Positions 17,213-26,782 of a stretch of 64,000 nt of DNA are shown here, piece after piece. The position numbers and the translations under genes were made by a program. The stretch lies in contig CAISEP010000002.1 of the NCBI GenBank assembly GCA_903884425.1, forward strand, positions 246,627 through 310,626, given 5' to 3'. The DNA comes from an uncultured Caulobacterales bacterium. Its GTDB lineage: Bacteria; Pseudomonadota; Alphaproteobacteria; Caulobacterales; Caulobacteraceae. The notes below the pieces were generated by a model that was given only the letters and a program-made list of their open reading frames with translations, was not told the DNA's origin and searched no databases. Position 1 is the stretch's first letter, and every line of letters begins with the position of its first letter.

Positions 17213-18835
17213 GTGGCCCAACTGACTTCCAAGCTGTCAACCTCCTCTAAAAGCTTCCGTGACAACGCGGATCTGAATGCTCGCCTTGCGGCGCAGCTCC
17301 GGGCTCGCACCGGAGAGGCCTCGCAGGGCGGGCCGGAGGCGTCACGCACCCGGCATGCCTCCCGCGGCAAGCTGCTCCCGCGGGAGCGGGTGGAGCGGCT
17401 GCTGGATCCGGGGGCGCCGTTTCTCGAGATCGGAGCCCTGGCGGCCTACGCCCTCTATGACGGGGAGGCCCCGGCGGCGGGGCTGATCACCGGGATCGGC
17501 CGTGTCTCCGGGCGCGAGGTGATGATCGTCGCCAACGACGCCACGGTGAAGGGCGGGGTCTATTTTCCGATGACGGTCAAGAAGCACCTGCGGGCGCAGG
17601 AGATCGCCCTCCAGAACCACCTGCCCTGCGTCTATCTGGTGGATTCCGGGGGGGCCAACCTGCCGCACCAGGCGGAGGTATTCCCGGATCGGGACCATTT
17701 CGGCCGCACCTTCTTCAACCAGGCGCAGATGAGCAGCCTGGGCATCGCCCAGATCGCCTGCGTCATGGGCAGCTGCACCGCCGGCGGCGCCTATGTGCCC
17801 GCCATGTCCGACGAGACGGTGATCGTCCGCGGGTCGGGAGAGGAGAGCCAGGGCACCATCTTCCTTGGTGGTCCGCCCCTTGTGAAGGCCGCGACCGGGG
17901 AGGTGATCTCCGCCACGGAACTGGGCGGCGCCGACACCCACGGGCGACGGTCGGGCGTGGTGGACCACGTGGCGAAGAATGACGAACACGCCCTGGAGAT
18001 CGTCCGGTCGATCGTGGCGCGCCTGGGCCTGAAGGTCACGGCACCGGTGGCGCTTCGGCCGTCCCGCGCGCCGCAACTCGATCCTGCGGAGCTCTACGGG
18101 GTCATCCCTGGGGATGTCCGTGCGCCCTATGACGTCCGCGAGGTGATCGGCCGGATCGTCGACGCCTCGGAATTCGACGAGTTCAAGGCGCTCTACGGCA
18201 CGACCCTGGTGACCGGATTTGCCCATATCTGGGGCTGCCCGGTGGCGATCCTCGCCAATAATGGAGTGCTGTTTTCCGAAAGTGCGCAGAAGGCGGCCCA
18301 CTTCATCGAACTGGCCTGCCAGAGGAAGATCCCGCTTCTTTTCCTGCAGAACATCTCGGGCTTCATGGTCGGCGGCAAGTACGAGGCGGGCGGTATCGCC
18401 AAGGATGGGGCCAAGATGGTCACGGCCGTGGCTACAGCCAATGTCCCCAAACTGACCGTGCTGATCGGGGGCAGCTTCGGCGCGGGCAACTATGGCATGT
18501 GCGGACGGGCCTACTCCCCCCGGTTCCTGTTCAGCTGGCCCAACAGCCGGATCAGCGTTATGGGCGGCGAGCAGGCTGCCAGCGTGCTGGCCACCGTGCG
18601 GCGGGAAGGGCTCGAGGCCCGGGGCGGCGAGTGGTCCCATGAGGAGGAGGCCGCCTTCAAGGCGCCGATCCGGGAGCGCTACGAGACGGAAGGAGACCCC
18701 TATTTCGCCACGGCCCGCCTCTGGGACGACGGGATCATCGACCCGGCCCAGACCCGTGACGTGCTGGGGCTGGCCCTCATGGCGAGCCTGAACGCCCCCA
18801 TAGCCGACGCCCGCTTCGGCGTCTTCCGGATGTGA
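17213..18835 (+). CDS. liuB: Methylcrotonyl-CoA carboxylase beta subunit
   Basis: 540 residues with the carboxyltransferase fold. N-terminal helices (about 1-45) precede [21 protein letters not shown] (split over about 43-63), then [24 protein letters not shown] (about 141-164), [16 protein letters not shown] and [16 protein letters not shown], all diagnostic of MCC beta rather than propionyl- or geranyl-CoA carboxylase. It carboxylates 3-methylcrotonyl-CoA to 3-methylglutaconyl-CoA together with the biotinylated alpha subunit. It starts with GTG, and its end overlaps the alpha-subunit gene by four bases if the early GTG of that gene is used. The closely related geranyl-CoA carboxylase (AtuC) cannot be fully excluded by eye. 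Confidence 0.93.
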   Translation: MAQLTSKLSTSSKSFRDNADLNARLAAQLRARTGEASQGGPEASRTRHASRGKLLPRERVERLLDPGAPFLEIGALAAYALYDGEAPAAGLITGIGRVSGREVMIVANDATVKGGVYFPMTVKKHLRAQEIALQNHLPCVYLVDSGGANLPHQAEVFPDRDHFGRTFFNQAQMSSLGIAQIACVMGSCTAGGAYVPAMSDETVIVRGSGEESQGTIFLGGPPLVKAATGEVISATELGGADTHGRRSGVVDHVAKNDEHALEIVRSIVARLGLKVTAPVALRPSRAPQLDPAELYGVIPGDVRAPYDVREVIGRIVDASEFDEFKALYGTTLVTGFAHIWGCPVAILANNGVLFSESAQKAAHFIELACQRKIPLLFLQNISGFMVGGKYEAGGIAKDGAKMVTAVATANVPKLTVLIGGSFGAGNYGMCGRAYSPRFLFSWPNSRISVMGGEQAASVLATVRREGLEARGGEWSHEEEAAFKAPIRERYETEGDPYFATARLWDDGIIDPAQTRDVLGLALMASLNAPIADARFGVFRM

Positions 18836-20748
18836 CGCCCATGCTCGGCTCCCTGCTCATCGCCAACCGCGGCGAAATCGCCCGGCGCATCATCCGCACC
18901 GCCCGCCGGCTCGGCGTGCGGACTGTGGCCGTCTATTCCGACGCCGACGCCGACGCGCCGTTCGTGCGGGAGGCTGACGCCGCCGTGCGCATCGGCCCGG
19001 CGCCGGCGCGGAAGAGCTACCTCCTGGGCGACCGGATCCTCGCCGCCGCCCGCAAGACCGGCGCCGAGGCGATCCATCCGGGCTATGGCTTCCTCTCCGA
19101 GAACGCCGCCTTCGCCCAGTCCGTGATCGACGCCGGCCTGATCTGGGTGGGCCCGCCGCCGTCGGCGATCACGGCGATGGGACTGAAGGACGAGGCCAAG
19201 GCGCGGATGATCGCCGCCGGCGTGCCCGTGACGCCGGGCTATCTGGGCGCGGACCAGTCCGAAGGGCGGCTGCAGGCCGAGGCGGACGCCATCGGCTATC
19301 CGGTCCTGATCAAGGCCGTGGCTGGGGGCGGCGGCAAGGGCATGCGCAAGGTGGACCGGGCCGACGACTTCGCCGCGGCGCTGGCCTCCTGCCGGCGGGA
19401 GGCGCAGGCCAGCTTCGGCGACGACCGGGTACTGCTGGAAACCTATGTGACCCGCCCGCGGCACATCGAGGTGCAGGTGTTTGGCGACCGTCACGGCCAG
19501 GTGGTCCACCTGTTCGAGCGGGACTGCTCCCTGCAGCGCCGGCACCAGAAGGTGATCGAGGAGGCGCCCGCGCCGGGCATGACGCCAGAGGCCCGCGCAG
19601 TCCTCACCGACGCCGCCGTGCGGGCGGCGCAGGCTGTGGCTTATGAGGGCGCCGGTACGGTGGAGTTCATCGCCGACGCCAGCCAAGGCCTGCGCCCCGA
19701 CCGGATGTGGTTCATGGAGATGAACACCCGCCTGCAGGTGGAGCATCCGGTGACGGAGATGATCACCGGCCAGGACCTGGTGGAGTGGCAGCTGCGGGTG
19801 GCGTCGGGGGAGCCCCTGCCGCTGACCCAGGACCAGATCGGGATCCAGGGCTGGGCGATGGAGGCGCGGCTCTACGCGGAAAATCCCGCGACCGGGTTCC
19901 TTCCGTCCATAGGCCCCCTGGATCACTTCGTGCTGCCAGACACGGTGCGCGTGGACTCCGGCGTGGAGCCGGGCGGCGAGATCACGGCGCACTACGACCC
20001 GATGATCGCCAAGCTGATCAGCCACGGCGCCACGCGGGCCACGGCGGCGGATCGCCTTGTCCGGGCCTGCGAGGCCGTGCAGGTCTGGCCGGTCCGGACC
20101 AATGCCGGTTTCCTGGCGAGGCTGGTGGCGGAGCCCGACTTTATGGCCGGCGAGGTGGACACGCGGTTCATCGAGACGCACCAGCCAAGACTGGTCGCGG
20201 TCCCGCCGCCGTCCGCTGCAACCCTCCAGGCCATCGGGCAGTCCCTTCTGCCGCCGTCGGATGGCGGACCCTGGACGTCCCTCGAGGGGTTCCGGATGAA
20301 CGCCCCCGCCGGCTGGCGGCAGTCGGTGGTCTGCGGCGGCACGGCCTTCGACGTGGGCCTCATCCCGGGAGGGCCTGACGTATCGGACCGGTCCCGTGTC
20401 GGGGGGCGGGCGACTCACCCCGTCCTCATGCCCCGGAATGGGACATGGGTGGCCTTCGAGGAGGGGGAGGCCCTCGTGTTCGACGCGGCTTCCGCCCAAT
20501 ACGGGCAGGATGATCCGGTGAGCGACGGTGTCATGCTGGCCCCCATGCCCGGCCGGATTGTCGCCGTATCCGTCAAGGATGGGGACACCGTTCTGCGGGG
20601 ACAGTCGGTGATTGTGCTGGAAGCCATGAAGATGGAACATGTCCTGACGGCCCCGTTCGATGCCCTGGTCACGCTGAACTCAGTCAATCAAGGCGACCAG
20701 GTCACGGAGGGGCAGGTGTTGGCGCGACTGATACCTGACGATCATTGA
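18832..20748 (+). CDS. liuD: Methylcrotonyl-CoA carboxylase alpha (biotin) subunit
   Basis: 638 residues: a biotin carboxylase domain (about 4-450; [57 protein letters not shown]), a linker with a BT-like region, and a C-terminal biotinyl domain with LEAMKMEHV, biotinyl Lys600. A GTG at 18832 overlaps the liuB stop; an ATG at 18841 ([12 protein letters not shown]) is the more family-like start. It supplies carboxybiotin to LiuB. The usual next genes (enoyl hydratase liuC, HMG-CoA lyase liuE) are absent; an exopolysaccharide gene follows instead. Confidence 0.94.
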   Translation: MTPMLGSLLIANRGEIARRIIRTARRLGVRTVAVYSDADADAPFVREADAAVRIGPAPARKSYLLGDRILAAARKTGAEAIHPGYGFLSENAAFAQSVIDAGLIWVGPPPSAITAMGLKDEAKARMIAAGVPVTPGYLGADQSEGRLQAEADAIGYPVLIKAVAGGGGKGMRKVDRADDFAAALASCRREAQASFGDDRVLLETYVTRPRHIEVQVFGDRHGQVVHLFERDCSLQRRHQKVIEEAPAPGMTPEARAVLTDAAVRAAQAVAYEGAGTVEFIADASQGLRPDRMWFMEMNTRLQVEHPVTEMITGQDLVEWQLRVASGEPLPLTQDQIGIQGWAMEARLYAENPATGFLPSIGPLDHFVLPDTVRVDSGVEPGGEITAHYDPMIAKLISHGATRATAADRLVRACEAVQVWPVRTNAGFLARLVAEPDFMAGEVDTRFIETHQPRLVAVPPPSAATLQAIGQSLLPPSDGGPWTSLEGFRMNAPAGWRQSVVCGGTAFDVGLIPGGPDVSDRSRVGGRATHPVLMPRNGTWVAFEEGEALVFDAASAQYGQDDPVSDGVMLAPMPGRIVAVSVKDGDTVLRGQSVIVLEAMKMEHVLTAPFDALVTLNSVNQGDQVTEGQVLARLIPDDH

Positions 20749-21000
20749 CCGGTGCCTGAGGCGTAAGCGCCATTGGTCGTTGGGGACAGGGCGTGAGGGG
20801 CCGGTGAGGCTGTGCATGCCATCCGTACTCCGGCCTATCGTCCGGCACCGTCGCCGGACTGAGCGGTTGGCAGACACCTTGCCTGAGCCTTAGGCGGCAG
20901 CCGGGTCCAGTGTCTGATTGGCACACTCAGGAAGCGAATCAACTTGAGGTTCGCCAAACGAGGGGGACCTTGGGCAACGGTGAGTGTGGTGAGCCTCGAA

Positions 21001-21684
21001 ATGATGCTTGTTGACCATTTTGATGTGGATCAGGCCGTGAAGGTGGCCGGCGCGCCCGTTAGGAACTCGCGGATGTATGGGACCGTGAGCAGAACGGCCG
21101 ACGTGGTGGTCGCTGGCGCTGTGATCATTTTCATTCTCCCCCTTATGATGTTGATATCTGCGCTCGTTTGGCTTCAGGATGGTGGCTCCCCGATCTACGC
21201 CCAGGAGCGGATCGGCCGGGGCGGTCGGGTGTTTCGGTGCTACAAGTTCCGGTCGATGGTAGTGGACGCCCGTGTGCGGCTGGAACGTCTGCTGACGGAA
21301 AGCGCGGAAGCCCGCGAAGAATGGGAGCGCGACCACAAGCTCCGATTTGATCCGCGGATCACGCCGGTCGGCGCATTTCTCCGAAAATCCAGCCTCGATG
21401 AGTTGCCGCAACTTTTCAATGTGCTTGCCGGAACCATGAGCCTCGTTGGCCCCCGCCCCATCGTGGCCGCGGAGGTGCCACGCTACGGACACAGGATCCT
21501 ACACTATTACGCCGTTCGTCCCGGCATCACCGGCCTGTGGCAGATCAGCGGTCGTAACGATGTGTCCTACCGCCGACGGGTTGCTCTTGATTGCGCCTAC
21601 GTCAAGAATAGGTCGCTAATGCTTGACGTCAAAATCCTGACAGCCACGGTGCCGGCGGTTCTGATGCGGAAGGGATCCTACTAG
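21001..21684 (+). CDS. Undecaprenyl-phosphate sugar-phosphate transferase
   Basis: About 228 residues from the ATG used here; in-frame GTG/TTG starts up to 20944 would add as many as 19. It is the short, monotopic phosphoglycosyl transferase type (ExoY/WcaJ C-terminal domain). One hydrophobic segment ([19 protein letters not shown]) precedes [23 protein letters not shown], the catalytic Asp-Glu dyad in [22 protein letters not shown] and [13 protein letters not shown]. It transfers sugar-1-phosphate to undecaprenyl phosphate to start a repeat unit; galactose or glucose is typical, but specificity cannot be read here. This is the priming enzyme of the exopolysaccharide locus. Confidence 0.93.
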   Translation: MMLVDHFDVDQAVKVAGAPVRNSRMYGTVSRTADVVVAGAVIIFILPLMMLISALVWLQDGGSPIYAQERIGRGGRVFRCYKFRSMVVDARVRLERLLTESAEAREEWERDHKLRFDPRITPVGAFLRKSSLDELPQLFNVLAGTMSLVGPRPIVAAEVPRYGHRILHYYAVRPGITGLWQISGRNDVSYRRRVALDCAYVKNRSLMLDVKILTATVPAVLMRKGSY

Positions 21685-21708
21685 GTTCCAGCTGCTTGCG
21701 GGTGGGGG

Positions 21709-22500
21709 TCATGGCCCAACGGGCCCGGCCCGCGAGCTGATGAATGACCGGTCCGTGCCGTGTAGTCGAACGGCAGTGAGCACGCCGGTGGCGTAGGCAC
21801 CCGTATCTATGCCGATCCGCCAGCGACCCATGTGCGGTGTCTCTGCTGGCGTGTGGCCGTGCACGACCACCCGATCCATGGCTTGGTCCGCCTCGAGAAA
21901 GGGCTTCCGGATCCACATCAAATCGTGGGCCGTCTGCTGATCCAGGGCGACGTCAGGCCTCACCCCCGCGTGGGCAAAGACGTAATCTCCAATTTCGGCG
22001 TAGTGCTCAAGCTGCCGGAAGAAGCGGAGATGGTTGTCCGGCAAGGCCTGGGCGAACCGGTCCCGAAGGTCGGTCCACGGCAGCTGGTCCGCCCTCTGCG
22101 GTGGATTGACGCCATAGGCGAGCAAAGTCTGCACGCCGCCGTGATCCAGCCACCCCGTGTTCGCTTCGGGATCCTCAAGAAAGCGGATCAGCGCATCCTC
22201 GTGATTTCCGCGCAGGGCAATCACGTTGAACTCCGACCCCAACTCCAGAACGCGATCGATGACAGCCCGAGAGCCGGGACCACGGTCTATATAGTCGCCC
22301 AGGAACACAAGACTGGGGCGATCGGCGGGTTTCAGTTCCAGGAGGTCGCTTCGGATACGCCCGAGCAGGACGTCCAGAACATCGATCCGTCCGTGGATGT
22401 CACCGATCGCATAGACGAGGCAGTCCCCCACGGTGGACGCCGCCGGCTCCGACTTCAGCTTGCGAGAGCGCCAAAACTTGAACACGGTCACCTGCCTCAT
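21709..22500 (-). CDS. ApaH/PrpE-like metallophosphatase
   Basis: About 263 residues from the ATG at 22500 (a TTG adds seven). The calcineurin-like motifs are complete: GDIHGR, GDYIDRGPGS, RGNHEDALI, FAHAGVRPDV and VVHGHTPAE. Members dephosphorylate phosphoproteins or dinucleoside polyphosphates. Genes of this type often sit in alphaproteobacterial exopolysaccharide loci, where opposing the Wzc tyrosine kinase is a tempting but unproved role. It converges on the sugar-phosphate transferase with a 24-base gap. Confidence 0.9.
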   Translation of the reverse strand: MRQVTVFKFWRSRKLKSEPAASTVGDCLVYAIGDIHGRIDVLDVLLGRIRSDLLELKPADRPSLVFLGDYIDRGPGSRAVIDRVLELGSEFNVIALRGNHEDALIRFLEDPEANTGWLDHGGVQTLLAYGVNPPQRADQLPWTDLRDRFAQALPDNHLRFFRQLEHYAEIGDYVFAHAGVRPDVALDQQTAHDLMWIRKPFLEADQAMDRVVVHGHTPAETPHMGRWRIGIDTGAYATGVLTAVRLHGTDRSFISSRAGPVGP

Positions 22501-22689
22501 TCCGACGGCCGCGAGCGCCAAAGTGTTCCCGGGCCTGCCGCTACCTGGGCAATCTACATCGAACGAATTTACCGTTGGTTATGAGACCGCCCACACTCGA
22601 ACTGTCGGATCGTGGGGCCACGCCCCCCCATCCGCTCGGCTCCCGCGAGGTAAAAAGTCGATACGCCGCTTTGATCGTACCCCGGATCA

Positions 22690-24000
22690 CTAAGCCAACG
22701 TCCGACGCCAGCGCCTGATTGAATCGATGATGAGCGTTGAGTGGGGAATATACTTAAATCCGCCCTGCCTGCCGACCGAGTTAATTCCAAACTCCCTCAA
22801 TGTCGACAAGGCTAATTCGCGTTCCTTCTGAGAAGTGACCGTATATATTGGGTATGAGTAATCTAATTCAAACGCGTACTCTAAATTTATTTCGCCTTGA
22901 AATATTTTCCTTGAATTAACATGTGAAACAAAATCGCTAAAAAGTTGATTTACATCAAACAATTCCGGAGTGCATAGGCATTCTATGCTCATATATTGAG
23001 CGCCACGGACTTCTCCGTAGCTATTGGAATGAACTGTAAGGCGCTTCCACACTCCTTGTTTGTCAAAATTATAGAGAACGATTGAAGATGATTTGCATTT
23101 TCCAACAAAACTACAACAAAGAGTTATCAATCTAGAACTATTCAGACCCGGAAATGCTCTCAGGCCTGCTAATTTCAGAACAATATCGACAGGAATTGTC
23201 GAAGTAATGTGGTGCGCTAAAAAAGACTGATCGCCGGCTCTCACTTCGAAGATATCGCCGACCCGCTTTATTGATTGCAATTCCCTTCCGAACTGAAACC
23301 GGACACCCGATGCGCCCAGTGCATCGGTCATGAACCCATAATAGTCCGCGAAGCCGGCCCTTGGACGAACGACGGTTTGGGCCTGGGTATGCTCGCGCTG
23401 GCGGCTCGGGAACAATCGAAGCCAGACGTTGCGCGGGGCCCTCCGAAAACTGCCGTTGTCACGGATCCAGCCCATTCTTGCCGAGGCGAAATCCGAACCG
23501 ATCAATGCAGGATCAAGATTATAGAATCGCCGGACGTAGTTTTCCAAACCGCTGATGATATTGAAATATCGACCAACGTAATATTCCATAAATTCTTTGG
23601 CAGTTCTTATTTTCCGGCTCCTCCATTTTGAAATTAGGAGGCTCGTGAAAATCCTGGGCAACGACAACAGGCCGTACGAAAAAAATTCCTCTAGGGAGAA
23701 GGGATAGTTCGAAACGCGCCCATCTGGACGGAGCTTGTTGAGCGCGTAGTCCACCGGAACGCACCGCTCCAACAATCCCGGGAACATCACGAACTGGGGG
23801 TTGTCATCCCAGAAGAAAATGGACCCGCTGTCGAAGCTGTATCCATTGATATCGATCGACATGTGGTTGCCGCCGGGTCCGTCATAGCTGTCGAGAACCA
23901 GGGTTTCAGCCCCCTCCCGGCTCAACTCATACGCGACAGTTATTCCGCTGATCCCGCATCCGAGGACGATGTGATCGTAGACTCGCCCGGTCAATGTCAC
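22690..24000 (-). CDS. FAD-dependent oxidoreductase (amine-oxidase/UGM-like fold)
   Basis: About 436 residues. An N-terminal dinucleotide-binding motif (IVLGCGISGITVAYEL), then LVLDSYDGPGGNHMS and YSFDSGSIFFW, resembles the protoporphyrinogen oxidase/UDP-galactopyranose mutase superfamily. The lengthy middle and C-terminus match nothing I can name. The substrate is unknown; location suggests a sugar nucleotide or lipid-linked sugar. A GTG at 24000 follows GGGGGACG; a TTG at 24015 is possible. Its 3' two-thirds are markedly AT-rich, pointing to recent acquisition. It is not a close copy of the Glf encoded at 11.8-12.9 kb. Confidence 0.75.
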   Translation of the reverse strand: MTLTGRVYDHIVLGCGISGITVAYELSREGAETLVLDSYDGPGGNHMSIDINGYSFDSGSIFFWDDNPQFVMFPGLLERCVPVDYALNKLRPDGRVSNYPFSLEEFFSYGLLSLPRIFTSLLISKWRSRKIRTAKEFMEYYVGRYFNIISGLENYVRRFYNLDPALIGSDFASARMGWIRDNGSFRRAPRNVWLRLFPSRQREHTQAQTVVRPRAGFADYYGFMTDALGASGVRFQFGRELQSIKRVGDIFEVRAGDQSFLAHHITSTIPVDIVLKLAGLRAFPGLNSSRLITLCCSFVGKCKSSSIVLYNFDKQGVWKRLTVHSNSYGEVRGAQYMSIECLCTPELFDVNQLFSDFVSHVNSRKIFQGEINLEYAFELDYSYPIYTVTSQKERELALSTLREFGINSVGRQGGFKYIPHSTLIIDSIRRWRRTLA

Positions 24001-24286
24001 CGTCCCCCAGATCAAAACCGGTCGCTGACGGCCCCACTTTGAAGCCGCAGCCCTCCTGTTGCTCCCGAGAATGCGCCATCTTCAGTCGCCGGAAGCCACG
24101 AATAATTATATGATCCGCCACTTCTGGCAAAGTAGAGATACGAAAAAGCAAACATATTTTGCTCTCCGAATACGTCCGGGAGAATCCTTGCGCTTCAAAA
24201 TGGCGCAATTTAAGTTAAAATGACTGAGCCTGAAAGCAAAATTAGGTCGCCACTTCGATCAACCAACGCAACTAGCCAGTTATAGA

Positions 24287-24898
24287 TCACCGCGACGCAA
24301 TTTTTTGAACAGTGTCTCCAGAACGCTCACCGACCCAGGCCCAATGCCCCTCGCTATCAGACGCCAACCGCCGCTTCACCCATATATAGTCGACGGCACC
24401 CCACGGCTGGATGTAGCTCGACAGGTTATCCAGCACCACGTCGCCGGCGCTGGTGGTCAGAATCAGCACGGCATGGACGATCCCGCCGTGGGTTAAGACA
24501 ACCGCCGGCGAGAGGGCGCTTTCCGGAACCCCGATCCGCTGGAGGGCTTCGCTCTTGGCCTTGACGTAGGCAACGCAGTCCCGCCGCCCTCCCGACTCGG
24601 TCCGAGTGATTGCATTCTGGCGGACGTTGACCTCGTCGATCCGGACCATCAGGGCCGCGCCTGGCGTGAAGAGGGACGTGACCCGTCCGGCTTCAGACGG
24701 GTCGGCCCCGGGAGCTTTGCTGGCAGCAAAAACCATCCGCCAATCGTAGGCGGCGGCCTCCGCGCGGGGACGAAAGGCTTCCGGCGGCGGCGCGAGAGAC
24801 CTGGCCGGAACGAACCGGGCGTCGCCAACATCCGCAAATGCAGGCATCGATAGAGACATCGACAAGATTGCAGCAGACAGAATTACTAGATTTTTCAT
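24287..24898 (-). CDS. Transglutaminase-like cysteine peptidase (BTLCP/DUF920)
   Basis: 203 residues with a clear signal peptide (about 1-22, SMPAFA-D). The triad of the bacterial transglutaminase-like family is visible: Cys108 in GRRDCVAYVKAK, His142 in GGIVHAVL and Asp157 in VLDNL. Relatives include LapG, the periplasmic protease that releases adhesins under c-di-GMP control, but no LapD- or LapA-like gene is in the window. It is divergent from the Wza-like export gene, with an AT-rich gap of about 200 bases between them. It could process a surface protein linked to biofilm (inference). Confidence 0.88.
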   Translation of the reverse strand: MKNLVILSAAILSMSLSMPAFADVGDARFVPARSLAPPPEAFRPRAEAAAYDWRMVFAASKAPGADPSEAGRVTSLFTPGAALMVRIDEVNVRQNAITRTESGGRRDCVAYVKAKSEALQRIGVPESALSPAVVLTHGGIVHAVLILTTSAGDVVLDNLSSYIQPWGAVDYIWVKRRLASDSEGHWAWVGERSGDTVQKIASR

Positions 24899-25094
24899 TT
24901 CTAGACGCCGTCCATACGCGATGACACCGGCCTATATAATCTCCATTCCTATTTAATCGCTCGCTATGATTTTTGATTAATTAGGTTGGTAAACGATATT
25001 GACGCCTCCATTCACCAACTAACTCGCCGTTTACAATAATTCTGTGATATGGCATATGCCGCTTCTAGATGGTTTTTGCCGCGAGGGCTCAGGA

Positions 25095-25721
25095 ATGGCG
25101 AACGCGCTCAGGTCTTTTGCGCTGTTGGCAACAGTGTCGGTATGGCAATGTCTGGCGGTTCCCGCCGGGGCCCAGCCGACGCCGCTTGCTGCCGCCTCAT
25201 CCCCCGCCGCACCGATAGCGCCTCCGAACACGACCCCGGGCAGCGTTGCCGCTGACGTGGGCGCGGACTACGTCCTCGGCTCGGCCGACAAGCTTCGCCT
25301 GACAGTCTACGGCGAGCCCTCTTTGACAGGTGAATATCTGGTATCGTCTAGCGGGACCGTAAGCCTTCCTCTGGCGGGCGATGTGGTTGCGGCGGGTCGA
25401 ACCCTCGGCGACTTCCGTGACAATGTCGTCAAGGCGCTCAAGGAAGGCTACCTCAAGGACCCCAAGGTGAGCATCGAAGTCCTCACCTTCCGGCCCTTCT
25501 ACATTCTCGGAGAGGTCGCTAAACCGGGCCAGTATCCCTACACGTCCGGGTTGACCGTGTTCAATGCCGTTGCCACTGCGGGCGGCTTCACCTATCGGGC
25601 CAATACTCGCCGGGTGTTGATCAAACGCGCGAACGATGGTGGAGAGAAGGAGTTTCCGCTGACATCGGAAACGACCATCGCCCCGGGGGACACGGTACGC
25701 ATTCCCGAGCGTTTCTTCTAG
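25095..25721 (+). CDS. Wza/GumB-like polysaccharide export protein
   Basis: 208 residues. The ATG at 25095 has AGGA immediately upstream and gives a signal peptide (about 1-26). The Poly_export domain follows (YVLGSADKLRLTVYGEP, about 57-73; VSLPLAGDVVAAGRT) and then one SLBB domain (FYILGEVAKPGQYPY, about 136-150; AVATAGGFTYRAN). No lipobox cysteine is evident near the cleavage site, and the protein is shorter than E. coli Wza. It forms the outer-membrane/periplasmic export channel and heads an operon-like run: export, unknown, OMP, Wzc, polymerase, GT4. Confidence 0.92.
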   Translation: MANALRSFALLATVSVWQCLAVPAGAQPTPLAAASSPAAPIAPPNTTPGSVAADVGADYVLGSADKLRLTVYGEPSLTGEYLVSSSGTVSLPLAGDVVAAGRTLGDFRDNVVKALKEGYLKDPKVSIEVLTFRPFYILGEVAKPGQYPYTSGLTVFNAVATAGGFTYRANTRRVLIKRANDGGEKEFPLTSETTIAPGDTVRIPERFF

Positions 25722-25877
25722 CCGCCGTCAAGAAAACGGGCTGACAAGCCAACGCGTCAGAGTTTGTTCCGGTGGCCGCGTACGTTGGCACATAAATTGC
25801 TTCGGGGAGTGGGGCCGCGAAGGCCAGACGTTTGAATTTGGGCTGTCGGGAGTCCGCCGGTGCCCTGGGAGATACAG

Positions 25878-26705
25878 ATGCCGAACCAACTGAGCTGGGT
25901 GGCAATCCGCCAAACCATGGCTGACACGCTTCCTGCGGCTGAGATCACCTCGGCTTTCGTCGCGGCGATCTTGCTCGTGACCGTGTCGTCTGGCGCCGAG
26001 ACCCGCCCGCAAGGCACGAGTCTCCTTTTGACCGCCACGGCGACAAGCCTCGGCGTTTCCCCGAGTGACCCGCATCTTTCCAAATCAGGCCACGCCACTG
26101 CCAGCGTCGCGGGGCGAAAGGCACATGCCCGCCAAGCCCTGTCAGGTGGCCCCCGGCCGGTGACCGTGCTTCGTCGCGCCACCCTCGGTGGGCCGGCCAC
26201 CCGCAGCAATCTGCTTTTCGGCAATGGCTTGCTCGGCGGCGGCGCGCGGGCCCAGGGCGGAAGCATCCAGGCGCAGATCCGTTATGAAACGATCCCCGCC
26301 TGCCCGGCACTTCGGACCCTGTCTCTGCAAAGTGGCTTCTCGGCGACGCTCAGCCAGGCTCTGGCCGCGGCGGAGGCCGAGGCCCAGCGCCGGGGCCTGA
26401 GCGAGCCGGCAACGGAGGCGCTGCTTCGCCAGACCGTTCAAGCCTCCCTGATTGCCTCGAACCTGTCGCCCAAGGATGCCCTGTCAGCAGTTCAGTCACT
26501 GCAACTCGCCGAGCGTGACTGCACGGGGAATGTAGCGGCACTGGCCGCGTTGAATGGAACGGCATCCGTCATACGGGCGCAGATCAACTACGATACGCCG
26601 ACAACGATCGGAGGCCCTGGCGACGCCCCCATCGCCAATCCCCGGCTCCCCTCTCCGGGGAATCTCGGCGTCGCGTCCTATCGATCTACCGTTGTCACAC
26701 CCTAG
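25878..26705 (+). CDS. Ala-rich envelope protein of unknown function
   Basis: About 275 residues from the ATG at 25878, which has GGGAGA six bases upstream. One hydrophobic segment lies near residues 24-42. The following Ser/Thr/Ala-rich stretch is of low confidence. The second half looks like a folded domain, with helices rich in Ala, Glu and Gln (ALAAAEAEAQRRG, ATEALLRQTVQASL). Two cysteines (in PACPALR and ERDCTG) and a repeated Ile-x-Ala-Gln-Ile-x-Tyr-x-Thr motif, once before and once after this helical part, stand out. No family is recognised. Its place between the export channel and outer-membrane barrel genes suggests a periplasmic role in polysaccharide secretion. Confidence 0.6.
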   Translation: MPNQLSWVAIRQTMADTLPAAEITSAFVAAILLVTVSSGAETRPQGTSLLLTATATSLGVSPSDPHLSKSGHATASVAGRKAHARQALSGGPRPVTVLRRATLGGPATRSNLLFGNGLLGGGARAQGGSIQAQIRYETIPACPALRTLSLQSGFSATLSQALAAAEAEAQRRGLSEPATEALLRQTVQASLIASNLSPKDALSAVQSLQLAERDCTGNVAALAALNGTASVIRAQINYDTPTTIGGPGDAPIANPRLPSPGNLGVASYRSTVVTP

Positions 26706-26782
26706 TTTTGGCACAATTAGGCTGGATCGACCGAGCGGGTGCGCTATGGTCTGCAGCTAACAACTCCCTGAAGGGCGTACAC

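Noticed and set aside
16805..17221. A 138-codon minus-strand frame between the acyltransferase and liuB
   Set aside because: It has Arg-rich composition and no motif, overlaps the start of liuB, and its only internal similarity comes from the 15-bp DNA repeat.
18700..20640. A 646-codon open frame on the minus strand
   Set aside because: It is the antisense of liuD; no motif is seen and the sense strand encodes a complete biotin-dependent carboxylase subunit.
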